A stretch of DNA of 57,991 nt, taken from Chitinophagaceae bacterium (GTDB lineage: Bacteria; Bacteroidota; Bacteroidia; Chitinophagales; Chitinophagaceae). Positions 10,702 to 19,916 of this stretch are shown piece by piece. Where the stretch lies: NCBI GenBank assembly GCA_020437365.1, contig JAGQWM010000009.1:1-57991 (forward strand), read 5' to 3'. A program made the position numbers and the translations under genes. Position 1 is the stretch's first letter, and the number at the start of each line of letters is the position of its first letter. Below the pieces are notes generated by a model. The model did no database searches and had not been told where the DNA came from. It worked only from the letters and a program-made list of their open reading frames with translations.

Positions 10702-13700
10702 ATGATTAAACGAATTTTACCGATTTTGCTGCTGGGGATGCTATCCGGCTTTGCCCTGCAAGCACAAGTAACAACGAGTAACATTTCGTGTAGTGTACAA
10801 TCTACTGACGGTGTAGGTCTTGACGGTGCCACTGTTACAGTAAAAAATACAGCTACAGGCGATGTTTACACTAGTACCACCCGCAATGGTGGCCGCTTTG
10901 AATTGGCCAATGTTCCTCCCGGTGGGCCTTACACTATTGAAATAACATTTACCGGGCATAAAAAAATTGTCCGGGATAATATATTTCTAACGTTGGGCGA
11001 AACAAGTCAACAAAACTTCACCATGTCAACCAATGCTGAAGAATTGAAAGAGGTGGTTGTAACTACAACCAAAAAAATTAAGCAATCCAGTGGCGGACAG
11101 GAAACCACAATCGGCAGAGACAAAATGGACAATCTGCCAACGGTGGGTAGAAATATGTCGGACTATTTGCGATATGTACCACAAGCCAAAATTACCGGCG
11201 ATGGTGGTGTATCTATTTCCGGACAAAACAATCGTTACAACTCCTTCTACATAGATGGCGCTGTTAATAACGACGTTTTTGGACTGGCAGCATCCGGTAC
11301 CAATGGCGGACAATCCGGTATTGCACCGATTTCTATTGATGCCATTGATCAGTTTCAGGTGGTAATTTCTCCTTACAATGCTGCTTTGGGTAATTTTACC
11401 GGAGGTGGTATCAATGCGATTACACGCAGCGGAAGCAACGTCTTTAAAGGTTCAGTTTATTATTTCTTCAGGAACCAAAACACAACCGGAAAAACACCGG
11501 GTGTTGCTAAAGCTGATGCAACCAAGTTGGATAAATTTTCTGATAAAACAACCGGTTTTAGATTGGGTGGACCCATTATCAAAAACAAGCTTTTCTTCTT
11601 TCTAAATGGAGAAATTCAAAGAGACATCAGACCGCAACCTTATACCGGCGGATACAGAGGCAACTCTTCTGAAGCTGATATAGCCAACCTGACTAACTAT
11701 CTGAAAAATACTTATGGCTATGACCCGGGTGGATACTTAGACAATCCCGAGAAAGTACAGGCCAACAGGGTAGCTGTAAAAATTGACTGGAAAATTAATC
11801 CCAAAAATAAATTAACTGCGAGTTATCGCTACAATGAAGGATTCAGAAATAATACCAGCAGAAGTAGTAGTTCAACTATTAATTTTTACAATAATGGTTA
11901 TTCATTCCCCACTGAAACACAATCCGGCTCTTTGGAGTTAAATTCAAGATTTAAAAATAATGCCAACAACAGGTTATTGTTAACCTTTACTGAAGTGGAA
12001 GACAACCGTGGTGAAATTGGCAATCCTTTCCCCAGGGTGACAATTAATGATGGTTCCGGCAGATTGGTATTTGGTACTGAAGAATTTTCTACTGCTAATT
12101 TATTGAACCAAAAGAACTACGCTATCTATGATGAATTTAAATTTTATAAAAACAAACATACCATTACAGTAGGTACAGATAATGAAATCAGCACTTCAGA
12201 AAATATTTTCATTCGTCAGAATTATGGTTCATATACTTTTGATGACCTCAATACTTTCATGACTGGAGGATTGGCAAGTACATACAGAAGGTCTTATTCA
12301 TTATTGGATCCGGGAAAAACCGGAGATCAATCAGTGAATGCAGCTGCAGATTTCAAAACCGGCCGTTTCTCTTTATTTGCCAATGATGAAGTTAAAGTCA
12401 ATAATCAATTAACCATAACTTTTGGTTTGAGAACGGATATTACCAAATTCCTTACCAAACCAAAAACCGACGATTTCTTCAATGATACAGCCCTCGCTAT
12501 TATTTCGCAATACTATAATATGCACGGTGCCCGTTCCGGAGAAAGTTCAGAGCCCAGATGGTCTTTGAATCCGAGGTTGGGCTTCGAGTATAAAATGCCA
12601 AAAGAAAAACTGACTTTACGTGGTGGTTTGGGATTGTTTACCGGAAGAGTTCCTTTGGTATGGCCGGGTGGTGTGTATAATAATAATGGTATCAGCATTG
12701 CAGGAATTTCTCAAAGTAATGTTGCTTTCAGGCCTGATCCATTTAATCAATATACTGCTGCTGATTTCGGCATCAACGTTCCGATTCCCTCCGGTCAGAT
12801 TGACCTGATTGCAGATGATTTCAGAATGAATAAAGTATTCAGGACTTCATTGGCATTGGATAAAGATTTAGGTAATGGATGGAAAGCCACTTTAGAAGGT
12901 GTATATACCCACAACATCAATGAAATTTATTATCAGAATGTAAACATTTTACCTCCAACAAAAACAGCCATCGGTCCTGATAACAGGAATGTATATGACC
13001 TCAGTGGTAGTTTTGTTAAATCAATTCCTTTGCGCCCTGACGGAAGTAATCCTTATACAGGTATTTTCTTATTAAGTAACAATGAAGGCAAAAAAGGATT
13101 CTCTTATTCTATTACCGCTTCTATAGATAAAGCTTTTGCAGACGGTTGGGCTTTGAACGCCAACTATACTTACGGTAATTCAGTTGTGGTAAATGAAGGA
13201 ACAAGTTCTCAAAATAGTTCTCAGTGGAGATATATGGAAACTGTAAATGGCAGAAACTTCCTTGGCCGTTCAACCAGTGATTTCGACCTCGGTCATAGAA
13301 TCAGCATTTATGTGGCCAAACAATTTAAATACTGGCAAGGTAAAATGGCTACAACAGTTGCCTTGGTGTACAATGGCCAAAGCGGAAGTCCTTTCAGCTA
13401 TATCATGAACAGAGGAATGGTAAGAGATTATGATAATTTCGAAACCAATGATTTGATTTATGTACCGACAGAAGCAGAATTGGCAACTATGGTATTCCAA
13501 CAAAATGGTTCTTTATCTCCCAATGATCAAAGAACAGCGTATAATGAGTATATCATGAACGATAAATATTTAAGTACACGCAGAGGCCAATATGCCGAAA
13601 GAAATGGTTCACGTACACCTTTTACCAATGTTATAGATTTGAAATTGAAACAGGATTTCAATCTTAAGTTGGGTGCTAAAACCTACCAGTTGCAATTGAC

Positions 13701-13935
13701 GTACAACGTATTTAACTTCACCAATATGCTGAGCAGAAATTGGGGAAAACAATACTTCGCCAGCAACGATCAAATCAATATTATCGATTTCAGAGGGTAT
13801 GTCAGCTCTTCAAATCTGACACCACAATATAGATTTACACCGGCTAAAAACTTTAAAGAGTTAATTAATCTTTCTGATGGTGTATTCAACAGTTCCCGTT
13901 GGTCAAGCCAATTGGGTATTCGTTTGAGTTTCTAA
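10702..13935 (+). CDS. Oar-like TonB-dependent receptor with carboxypeptidase-regulatory-like domain
   Basis: A 1077-residue outer-membrane receptor. The signal peptide ends at ALQAQ (about residue 22). An Ig-like carboxypeptidase regulatory domain follows (about 25-112: GVGLDGATVTVKN, GGRFELANVPPGGPYTIEI), then the plug (about 130-240, with SISGQNNRYNSFYIDGA) and a large barrel ending in the aromatic residue of LGIRLSF. This matches the Oar family common in Bacteroidota and Myxococcota, whose plug lacks a classical TonB box; Oar of Myxococcus is linked to developmental signalling and secretion. No SusD partner lies next to it, so it is not a standard polysaccharide-utilisation pair. The substrate cannot be told. 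A strong bidirectional terminator follows the gene. Confidence 0.93.
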   Translation: MIKRILPILLLGMLSGFALQAQVTTSNISCSVQSTDGVGLDGATVTVKNTATGDVYTSTTRNGGRFELANVPPGGPYTIEITFTGHKKIVRDNIFLTLGETSQQNFTMSTNAEELKEVVVTTTKKIKQSSGGQETTIGRDKMDNLPTVGRNMSDYLRYVPQAKITGDGGVSISGQNNRYNSFYIDGAVNNDVFGLAASGTNGGQSGIAPISIDAIDQFQVVISPYNAALGNFTGGGINAITRSGSNVFKGSVYYFFRNQNTTGKTPGVAKADATKLDKFSDKTTGFRLGGPIIKNKLFFFLNGEIQRDIRPQPYTGGYRGNSSEADIANLTNYLKNTYGYDPGGYLDNPEKVQANRVAVKIDWKINPKNKLTASYRYNEGFRNNTSRSSSSTINFYNNGYSFPTETQSGSLELNSRFKNNANNRLLLTFTEVEDNRGEIGNPFPRVTINDGSGRLVFGTEEFSTANLLNQKNYAIYDEFKFYKNKHTITVGTDNEISTSENIFIRQNYGSYTFDDLNTFMTGGLASTYRRSYSLLDPGKTGDQSVNAAADFKTGRFSLFANDEVKVNNQLTITFGLRTDITKFLTKPKTDDFFNDTALAIISQYYNMHGARSGESSEPRWSLNPRLGFEYKMPKEKLTLRGGLGLFTGRVPLVWPGGVYNNNGISIAGISQSNVAFRPDPFNQYTAADFGINVPIPSGQIDLIADDFRMNKVFRTSLALDKDLGNGWKATLEGVYTHNINEIYYQNVNILPPTKTAIGPDNRNVYDLSGSFVKSIPLRPDGSNPYTGIFLLSNNEGKKGFSYSITASIDKAFADGWALNANYTYGNSVVVNEGTSSQNSSQWRYMETVNGRNFLGRSTSDFDLGHRISIYVAKQFKYWQGKMATTVALVYNGQSGSPFSYIMNRGMVRDYDNFETNDLIYVPTEAELATMVFQQNGSLSPNDQRTAYNEYIMNDKYLSTRRGQYAERNGSRTPFTNVIDLKLKQDFNLKLGAKTYQLQLTYNVFNFTNMLSRNWGKQYFASNDQINIIDFRGYVSSSNLTPQYRFTPAKNFKELINLSDGVFNSSRWSSQLGIRLSF

Positions 13936-13956
13936 TTGTTTAATGTATAATAAATC

Positions 13957-13990
13957 AAAAAGAGGTTGTTCAAAAAACAACCTCTTTTTT
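13957..13990. terminator. Bidirectional rho-independent terminator
   Basis: AGAGGTTGTT (13961-13970) pairs perfectly with AACAACCTCT (13976-13985) around a CAAAA loop. The stem is flanked by an A-run on the left and a T-run on the right, so it can stop transcripts of both the TonB receptor and the convergent esterase gene. Confidence 0.9.
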
Positions 13991-14010
13991 TATAGCAGAA
14001 AGAAAAAAAA

Positions 14011-14847
14011 TTAATGACTTAATTCGGAAGTCATATCGCCCCAACCCCATTTTAAAAAAATTGGTAGTGCCTGGAACCATGTTTCTACACTATGTGTCCC
14101 GTTTTTGATTTCTACATAGCGGATAGCTATTTCTCTTTGATATCCTTTTGCCACCAGTTCTTTTATTAAATCCAAAGTATCGTCAATAGAATCAATAACT
14201 CCATTTTTATTCCGGTCCATTTTTTCATCCAAACTACCACATTGAAAAAAGAATTTTAACCAAGGTGCAAAACTGCCTTTCCTGATTTGCTGATGCATAA
14301 TCCGGTGTTGTTGGTTATCGTATTTTTTAGCCGTCTGATCCACACTTCTCCACCAAAGTGAACCGGAAAAAACACCCACTTTTGAAAATTCTTGCGGGTG
14401 ATGCCAAACGATGTCCAACGCCGATAAGCCACCCAATGAAAATCCGGCAAATGCTTTTTCGCTGAAAGACATCATTTCAAATTCGTCCCTGATAAAAGGA
14501 ATTAATTCTTCAAAAACAAATGAAGTATAAGCACCGGCTTTGGCACCACGCCCTTTGAAATCAGGCACACCGGCTACGCCATATTCATTCTTGCGGTCGG
14601 GGCCGCAATGGATGGCTGCGATCAATAAAGGTGATGCAACAGCATCGGTAGCATATAAGTTTTCAAGCATTGGTGCAAATGCCAACTTGGCCAAATCCTG
14701 GCCATCATTGATTAATAACAAACTCACGGAAGTGGACTCCTTCAATTGTTGAGGGAAATAAAAGTCAATCGTAACGGTTCTGCCTAAATAGACAGAGGGT
14801 AACGTCGTTTTATCGCAAAGGATACGGGTAACATGGGCCATTTGCAT
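14011..14847 (-). CDS. Alpha/beta-hydrolase esterase (enterochelin-esterase / esterase D type)
   Basis: A 278-residue hydrolase of the putative-esterase family that includes Fes/IroE-like and esterase D enzymes. The nucleophile elbow is GFSLGGLSALD (Ser in GxSxGG), the oxyanion side is near LLINDGQDL, and the catalytic histidine is probably in KNGTHSVETW near the C-terminus. There is no clear signal peptide, so it may be cytoplasmic. An unusual insert near residue 210, DRNKNGVIDSIDD, matches a 12-residue EF-hand/dockerin calcium loop. The first two in-frame ATGs are at 14847 and 14841. A perfect -7 box (14853-14860) ends 5 nt before 14847, so the transcript could start at that ATG. The natural ester substrate is not readable; siderophore hydrolysis is only one option. 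Confidence 0.85.
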   Translation of the reverse strand: MQMAHVTRILCDKTTLPSVYLGRTVTIDFYFPQQLKESTSVSLLLINDGQDLAKLAFAPMLENLYATDAVASPLLIAAIHCGPDRKNEYGVAGVPDFKGRGAKAGAYTSFVFEELIPFIRDEFEMMSFSEKAFAGFSLGGLSALDIVWHHPQEFSKVGVFSGSLWWRSVDQTAKKYDNQQHRIMHQQIRKGSFAPWLKFFFQCGSLDEKMDRNKNGVIDSIDDTLDLIKELVAKGYQREIAIRYVEIKNGTHSVETWFQALPIFLKWGWGDMTSELSH

Positions 14848-14852
14848 GGGCG

Positions 14853-14860
14853 CAAAATTA
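14853..14860 (-). promoter_or_regulatory. Candidate -7 element of the esterase gene
   Basis: The minus strand reads TAATTTTG, an exact TAnnTTTG, five nt before the ATG at 14847. I find no good TTTG at the -33 position. Confidence 0.35.
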
Positions 14861-14926
14861 AGGAATAAAAACGATTTGATTTGAATTATAACCTTTCACT
14901 AATAGAAGCATCAATTCAATAATTTA

Positions 14927-14957
14927 TTTGCTATATTGATAGCGGGTTTTACTTTTG
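14927..14957 (+). promoter_or_regulatory. Full-consensus promoter of the amidoligase cluster
   Basis: TTTG at 14927-14930, a spacer of exactly 19 bp and TACTTTTG at 14950-14957 match the Bacteroidota primary-sigma consensus in every defined base. The expected start is near 14964, giving a leader of about 50 nt before the ATG at 15015. Confidence 0.75.
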
Positions 14958-15014
14958 AAAAAAGATACAACTTACAAAACAAGCATTTTTAATCACAACT
15001 TTTAAATACACAAC

Positions 15015-15968
15015 ATGAAAAAAATCGGCATTTTATTTGGCAAGGAACGATCATTTCCACAGGCTTTTGTCGAGAGAGTCAATAGTAAAAAAGTTTCCGG
15101 CATTGTAGCAGAACCTGTACAAATCAGCAAAGCGATGCAAGGCGAATTCAGTGGTTATGCAGTTATCATAGACAGAATTTCACAAGACGTTCCATTTTAT
15201 CGTACCTGGTTGAAGAATGCAGCGGTAACGGGCACCGCTGTTATCAATAATCCATTTTGGTGGAGTGCCGACGATAAATATTTCAATAATTGCCTCATGA
15301 CAAGAATTGGTATGCCGGTTCCTAAAACAGCCATTTTACCTTCCAACGAATTACCACCGGATACATCTGCAGAATCTTTTTCTAATCTTACTTATCCGCT
15401 CGACTGGGATGCTATATTTAATTATACAGGTTTCCCGGCGTATATGAAACCCTTTGCCGGCGGCGGATGGAAAAGTGTTTACAAATTAACCAGCCCCGAA
15501 GATTTTTTTGAAAAACATAAAGAAACTGAACAACTGGTGATGATGCTGCAGGAAGAAATTCAGTTTACAGAATATTACAGATGCTATTGTATTGGCGGCA
15601 AATATGTACGCATCATGTCTTATGAACCACGCAATCCACATCACTTGAGATATGTAGCCGATTTCAAACCCTCGCAGGAACGATTACAACAAATGACAGA
15701 AATTGTTTTAAAAATAAATGCCTACCTCGGTTATGATTTTAATACGGTAGAACTGGCCGTCAGGGATAATGTTCCTTACGCAATTGATTTTTGCAATCCT
15801 GCGCCGGATGCAGAAAAAGCCAGTGTGGGTGATGAAAATTTTGAATGGGTTGTAGAAACGGCTGCCAATTATGCCATTGAAAAAGCATTATCCAGTAAAG
15901 ATGGAGCCGACAACCTGACTTGGGGAGAATATATAAAAAGAAGCAGCCACAAAATGTCGCTGACCTAA
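15015..15968 (+). CDS. ATP-grasp ligase, RimK/glutathione-synthetase-like
   Basis: A 317-residue cytoplasmic ATP-grasp enzyme, a family that activates a carboxylate as acyl phosphate and joins it to an amine or thiol. The N-terminal pre-ATP-grasp part (about 1-120) is followed by an ATP-binding segment AYMKPFAGGGWKSVYKL (from about residue 142; glycine-rich loop), the hinge region LVMMLQEEI, and C-terminal metal-binding residues in FNTVELAV...YAIDFCNPAPD (about 238-262). The last resembles the E...N pattern of active ATP-grasp enzymes. The next gene, a GCS2-type carboxylate-amine ligase, starts 21 bp downstream, and a glutamine amidotransferase follows later. This context suggests synthesis of a small amide- or peptide-bonded metabolite. 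The substrates are unknown; it is not a standard ribosomal S6 modifying RimK. Confidence 0.85.
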   Translation: MKKIGILFGKERSFPQAFVERVNSKKVSGIVAEPVQISKAMQGEFSGYAVIIDRISQDVPFYRTWLKNAAVTGTAVINNPFWWSADDKYFNNCLMTRIGMPVPKTAILPSNELPPDTSAESFSNLTYPLDWDAIFNYTGFPAYMKPFAGGGWKSVYKLTSPEDFFEKHKETEQLVMMLQEEIQFTEYYRCYCIGGKYVRIMSYEPRNPHHLRYVADFKPSQERLQQMTEIVLKINAYLGYDFNTVELAVRDNVPYAIDFCNPAPDAEKASVGDENFEWVVETAANYAIEKALSSKDGADNLTWGEYIKRSSHKMSLT

Positions 15969-15989
15969 ATTCATTGTAAAAAAAACAGC

Positions 15990-17096
15990 ATGCTCAACTA
16001 CAAAAGTTTTACACTCGGTGTAGAAGAAGAATATATGGTGCTTGATAAAGAAACTTTCGAACTCATGGGCCATGACCAGCGTATTGTGCAGGAAGGTCAA
16101 AAAGTAATAAAGGATAAAGTAAAAGCCGAAATGCACCAGGCTGTAGTTGAAGTAGGAACAGATATTTGTGCCAATATAGAAGAAGCGCATAAAGATGTTT
16201 CATTATTAAGAAAAACGATTTATGAAATAGCCAATGATATGGGACTGACCGTTGGCGCCTCGGGTACACATCCTTTCAGTCATTGGCAAAGTCAATTGAT
16301 AACCGACCATGCCCGCTATAGTGAAATTGTAAACGAATTGCAGGAAGCGGCAAGGAGTAATTTAATTTTTGGATTGCATGTACACGTTGGCATGGAAAGC
16401 AGGGAACTGGCCAATCATATTGCCAATTCAACTCGCTATTTTTTGCCTCACGTTTTTGCACTCAGCACCAATTCCCCATTCTGGGAAGGCCGGCAAACGG
16501 GTTATAAATCTTTTCGGACTAAGGTTTTCGATAAATTTCCCCGAACAGGTATTCCCGGCATTTTTGAAAGTATTGAAGATTATGATAATTATGTCAAACT
16601 GCTTATCAAAACAAATTGTATTGATAACGCCAAAAAAATCTGGTGGGATTTGAGAGTGCATCCTTTTTTCAATACCGTAGAGTTTCGTATTTGCGATGTA
16701 CCCATGACCATAGATGAAACCATTACCATTGCGGCCATTTTCCAGGCTATCTGTGCCAGGATATATATGTTACGTTCCAAGAATTTAAATTTCATTCAAT
16801 ACTCACGGGCATTGATCAACGAAAATAAATGGCGGGCCAGCCGATATGGCATTGATGGATATTTAATTGATTTTGGCAAACAGGAAGAGGTGAACACCCG
16901 TGCATTGATATACGAGTTGCTGGATTTCCTGGATCCCGTATTGGATCATCTCGGAAGCAGGGAGCAGGTTCTGCATGCTATCAATATTTTGAAAACCGGA
17001 ACCGGTGCCGACAGGCAATTGGCCAAATATGAAGAAACAAAAAACCTGAAAGACGTAACTTCTTTTATCGAAAGCCAGTTTATTGCAGGTGCGTAA
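15990..17096 (+). CDS. Carboxylate-amine ligase, GCS2/YbdK family
   Basis: A 368-residue member of the glutamate-cysteine ligase 2 family, which shares the glutamine-synthetase fold and makes amide bonds using ATP. The start LGVEEEYMVLD carries the conserved acidic metal-binding residues. GLHVHVGMESR (about 128-138) and RVHPFFNTVEFRICDVPM (about 223-240) are further family signatures. Length is normal for YbdK-like enzymes. YbdK of E. coli has only weak glutamate-cysteine ligase activity, and most family members are functionally open. It sits 21 bp after an ATP-grasp gene and is followed by a lipoprotein amidohydrolase and a glutamine amidotransferase, so it probably catalyses one step of a multi-ligase pathway. 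Glutathione-like product formation is possible, but the context does not prove it. Confidence 0.9.
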   Translation: MLNYKSFTLGVEEEYMVLDKETFELMGHDQRIVQEGQKVIKDKVKAEMHQAVVEVGTDICANIEEAHKDVSLLRKTIYEIANDMGLTVGASGTHPFSHWQSQLITDHARYSEIVNELQEAARSNLIFGLHVHVGMESRELANHIANSTRYFLPHVFALSTNSPFWEGRQTGYKSFRTKVFDKFPRTGIPGIFESIEDYDNYVKLLIKTNCIDNAKKIWWDLRVHPFFNTVEFRICDVPMTIDETITIAAIFQAICARIYMLRSKNLNFIQYSRALINENKWRASRYGIDGYLIDFGKQEEVNTRALIYELLDFLDPVLDHLGSREQVLHAINILKTGTGADRQLAKYEETKNLKDVTSFIESQFIAGA

Positions 17097-17124
17097 TCAA
17101 ATTTAATTTGCTAATATTTCAAGG

Positions 17125-18768
17125 ATGAACAAACTATTATTCATTTCTCTATTTTTAATATTTATGGTCAATCTTACTGCTTGTAAAAATAAAGAACAGG
17201 CTGATTTGCTTGTGACTAATGCGACCATCTATACGGTTGATGATTCATTTTCCACAGCAGAAGCCCTGGCGGTAAAAGACGGAAAAATTTTAGCCACCGG
17301 CTCAACTAAAGAACTTGAAAAAAGATTTGATGCAAAAAATAAAATAGATGCTACCGGAAAATTTATTTATCCGGGATTGATTGATGCCCATGCTCATTTT
17401 TGGAATTATGGTTTCAGTTTGCAACAAGTCAACCTGGTAGGCACATCGAGCTGGGATGCAGTTATTGAAAAAACAAAACAATTTGCAGCCACGCATCCCG
17501 ATGGTTGGATACTTGGCCGTGGATGGGATCAGAATGACTGGGCTGTACAAGCTTTTCCTACCAATGAAAAATTAGATGAACTGTTTCCCGACAGGCCGGT
17601 TTTTTTAAAAAGAATTGACGGACATGCGGCTATTGTTAATACTGCTGCTTTAGCATTAGCCAATATCAAAGCCGGCGACAAAATTGCCGGAGGCGTAATA
17701 GAAAGTATGGAAGGAAATTTGACAGGCCTGTTAGTGGACAATGCGATTGACTTGGTCAGTCAAAAAATTCCTCCTACCGATACAACACACATTAAAAAAG
17801 CATTGCTCGCTGCCCAAAAAAATTGTTTCGCAGCTGGGTTAACGACCATTGACGATTGCGGGTTACCTTATAGTGCAATAGAATTTATCAAAAAACTACA
17901 GGACGAAGGCATTTTAAAAATGCGGTTATATATTCTATTATCCGATACAAAAAAAGATTTTGACTATGCTGCCAAACATGGGAAAATAAAAACGGATTAT
18001 CTACACGTGCAAGGCTTTAAATTATATGCCGATGGAGCTTTGGGTTCCCGCGGTGCTTGCTTACTCCAACCGTACAATGATAAACCCGAGAGTGTTGGTT
18101 TTCTGTTAAGCACATTGGCACATTATGATTCTGTGGCCAATTGGTTATACAATAAAGGTTGGCAAATGTGTACCCACGCCATTGGCGATAGTGCCAATCG
18201 TACGATGTTGAATATTTACGCAAGGTATTTAAAAGGCAAAAACGATCGTCGTTGGAGAATCGAGCATGCACAAGTTTTGGACCGGCATGATTTTCATTTA
18301 TTTGGCGACAATTCAATTATTCCTTCGGTACAACCCACACATGCAACTTCCGATATGTATTGGACAACTGAGCGATTGGGAAAAATCAGGGAAGCAGGCG
18401 CCTATGCCAATCAACAATTGCTACAAGAAAATGGATGGATTCCATTGGGTACCGATTTCCCCATCGAAGATATTTCACCCATTAAAACATTCTATGCAGC
18501 TGTTTTCAGAAAAGATGCCAAGGGGTGGCCCGAAAATGGTTTTCATATTGAAAATGCTTTAACTAGAGAAGAAGCTATTCGTGGCATGACGATTTGGGCA
18601 GCAAAAGCCAATTTTGAAGAACATGAAAAAGGCAGTCTTGAAGCCGGCAAATTTGCTGATTTTGTCATCCTTGATACCGATTTAATGACGGCAAGCCCTA
18701 CAAAAATATTAGCTACAAAAGTATTATCCACTTATTTGGGTGGAGAAAAAGTCTTCGAATTACAATAA
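17125..18768 (+). CDS. Amidohydrolase (YtcJ-like, Amidohydro_3), lipoprotein
   Basis: A 547-residue metal-dependent hydrolase of the amidohydrolase superfamily, YtcJ/NfdA-like branch. The N-terminus is a lipoprotein signal (MVNLTAC as lipobox), so the enzyme is exported. Metal ligands and active-site residues are visible as DAHAHFWNYG (HxH, about residue 90), IDGHAAIVN, a later CTHAIGDSANR (His and Asp), and GTDFPIEDISP (final Asp). Relatives hydrolyse N-acyl or N-substituted amides. Lying 28 bp after the GCS2 gene and in the same direction, it could cleave a related amide outside the cytoplasm, for example for recycling; this is inference. It may equally be a passenger gene. The next gene starts 129 bp downstream, so the operon may have an internal promoter there. 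Confidence 0.88.
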   Translation: MNKLLFISLFLIFMVNLTACKNKEQADLLVTNATIYTVDDSFSTAEALAVKDGKILATGSTKELEKRFDAKNKIDATGKFIYPGLIDAHAHFWNYGFSLQQVNLVGTSSWDAVIEKTKQFAATHPDGWILGRGWDQNDWAVQAFPTNEKLDELFPDRPVFLKRIDGHAAIVNTAALALANIKAGDKIAGGVIESMEGNLTGLLVDNAIDLVSQKIPPTDTTHIKKALLAAQKNCFAAGLTTIDDCGLPYSAIEFIKKLQDEGILKMRLYILLSDTKKDFDYAAKHGKIKTDYLHVQGFKLYADGALGSRGACLLQPYNDKPESVGFLLSTLAHYDSVANWLYNKGWQMCTHAIGDSANRTMLNIYARYLKGKNDRRWRIEHAQVLDRHDFHLFGDNSIIPSVQPTHATSDMYWTTERLGKIREAGAYANQQLLQENGWIPLGTDFPIEDISPIKTFYAAVFRKDAKGWPENGFHIENALTREEAIRGMTIWAAKANFEEHEKGSLEAGKFADFVILDTDLMTASPTKILATKVLSTYLGGEKVFELQ

Positions 18769-18897
18769 ATAGTGAATGTCCATTACTGAAAAACTTTCAT
18801 TTACTGCTCAAATTTAGCTTTAATTAATCCACATTTGTGGGTAATTCACTGGTAAAATGACCCCTTGTAGAGAATAAAAAATCATTATGTTTGTTGA

Positions 18898-19740
18898 ATG
18901 AGTTGGAAGGAAAAAAGATCCGTAAAAGTAGCTATACTTGATTTATACGACGGACATGCCAACCAAGGCATGCGATGCATTCGAAATATTTTAAAAGAAT
19001 GGGAAAAAGCGAATCAACTGACGGTACAAACTGATGAATTTGATGTACGTCAACGCTGTGAACTCCCTGATACATCGTATGATATTTATATTTCTTCCGG
19101 CGGCCCCGGCAATCCATTGAGTAGTCGCTACGAAGAATGGGATATCGCCTGGTGTCATTGGCTCGATAATATGGAACGTTGGAATGCGAACCCCGATGCA
19201 CCACAGAAAAAGCACATATTCTTTATTTGTCATTCATTTCAATTAGCCTGCAGATATTATAATGCCGGATTGGTATGTAAACGCAAATCCACTTCTTTCG
19301 GTGTATTTCCTGTACACATGTTGGAACCCGGAAAAGATGAACCTGTTTTTGAAGGATTGAAAGATCCTTTTTATGCAGTGGACAGCAGAGATTTTCAAGT
19401 GATACAACCCAATCATGCATTGCTGCAAGAACGTGGTGCCCAAATTCTGTGTATTGAAAAAAGCCGCCCTCATGTTCCCTATGAAAGAGCACTGATGGGC
19501 ATTCGTTTCAGTGATTGCAGTATCGGCACACAGTTTCATCCTGAAGCAGATGCCACCGGTATGTCGGTGTATTTGCAAACAGATGAAAAAAGAAAAACCG
19601 TTATTGAAAATCATGGCCAGGAAAAACTGGACAATATGCTTCGACAACTCAAAGACCCTGACAAAATAGAACTGACTTCCTCCATCGTTTTGCCCAATTT
19701 TTTGAATCAATCCATTGCTATAGAAGCAACAACTTGCTAA
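18898..19740 (+). CDS. Class I glutamine amidotransferase-like protein
   Basis: A 280-residue protein with the class I (triad) glutamine amidotransferase fold, as in the GuaA amidotransferase domain. The likely triad is C111 (in FFICHSFQLA), H214 and E216 (in QFHPEAD). The oxyanion region is SSGGPGNPL (about 66-74). The nucleophile elbow is unusual: the residue two after Cys is Ser, not the usual Gly, so glutaminase activity should not be taken for granted. About 50 residues follow the triad, without a synthetase domain, so it needs a partner to use ammonia. The GCS2 and ATP-grasp genes upstream are candidates. It ends 176 bp before the chagasin-like gene. No signal peptide is seen, so it acts in the cytoplasm. 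Confidence 0.85.
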   Translation: MSWKEKRSVKVAILDLYDGHANQGMRCIRNILKEWEKANQLTVQTDEFDVRQRCELPDTSYDIYISSGGPGNPLSSRYEEWDIAWCHWLDNMERWNANPDAPQKKHIFFICHSFQLACRYYNAGLVCKRKSTSFGVFPVHMLEPGKDEPVFEGLKDPFYAVDSRDFQVIQPNHALLQERGAQILCIEKSRPHVPYERALMGIRFSDCSIGTQFHPEADATGMSVYLQTDEKRKTVIENHGQEKLDNMLRQLKDPDKIELTSSIVLPNFLNQSIAIEATTC

Positions 19741-19810
19741 TAACTAATTGATTTCATAAGACTTATTACATTTATGGTTCAGTGTGTATAACTAAAAGCT
19801 ACTTTTTTAT

Positions 19811-19840
19811 TTTTCGGGGCAAAAAAAAATAATATCTTGC
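19811..19840 (+). promoter_or_regulatory. Weak candidate promoter of the inhibitor/protease pair
   Basis: TTTT (19811-19814), an 18-bp spacer and TATCTTGC (19833-19840) partly match the Bacteroidota consensus. It would give a leader of about 70 nt before the I42 inhibitor gene. The 176-bp gap after the amidotransferase gene makes a separate promoter reasonable. Confidence 0.25.
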
Positions 19841-19916
19841 AACCATAAGCCTCCCTATTACAACTTTGGTTAAGTACATCTGTTAGTCTGATTTTTCATA
19901 TTTAATAATACATCAG

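Noticed and set aside
15015..17096. The ATP-grasp plus GCS2 pair as ordinary glutathione synthesis (gshA/gshB)
   Set aside because: The GCS2 member is of YbdK type and the ATP-grasp is not a clear GshB; with amidotransferase and amidohydrolase genes present, a different product is at least as likely.
18829..18840. The palindrome CCACATTTGTGG before the amidotransferase gene as an operator
   Set aside because: Five base pairs per arm occur often by chance and there is no regulator gene nearby; noted only.
19243..19710. A 155-residue open frame on the minus strand opposite the amidotransferase gene
   Set aside because: It is the mirror of a strong gene with conserved motifs and its own translation shows no domain or signal peptide.
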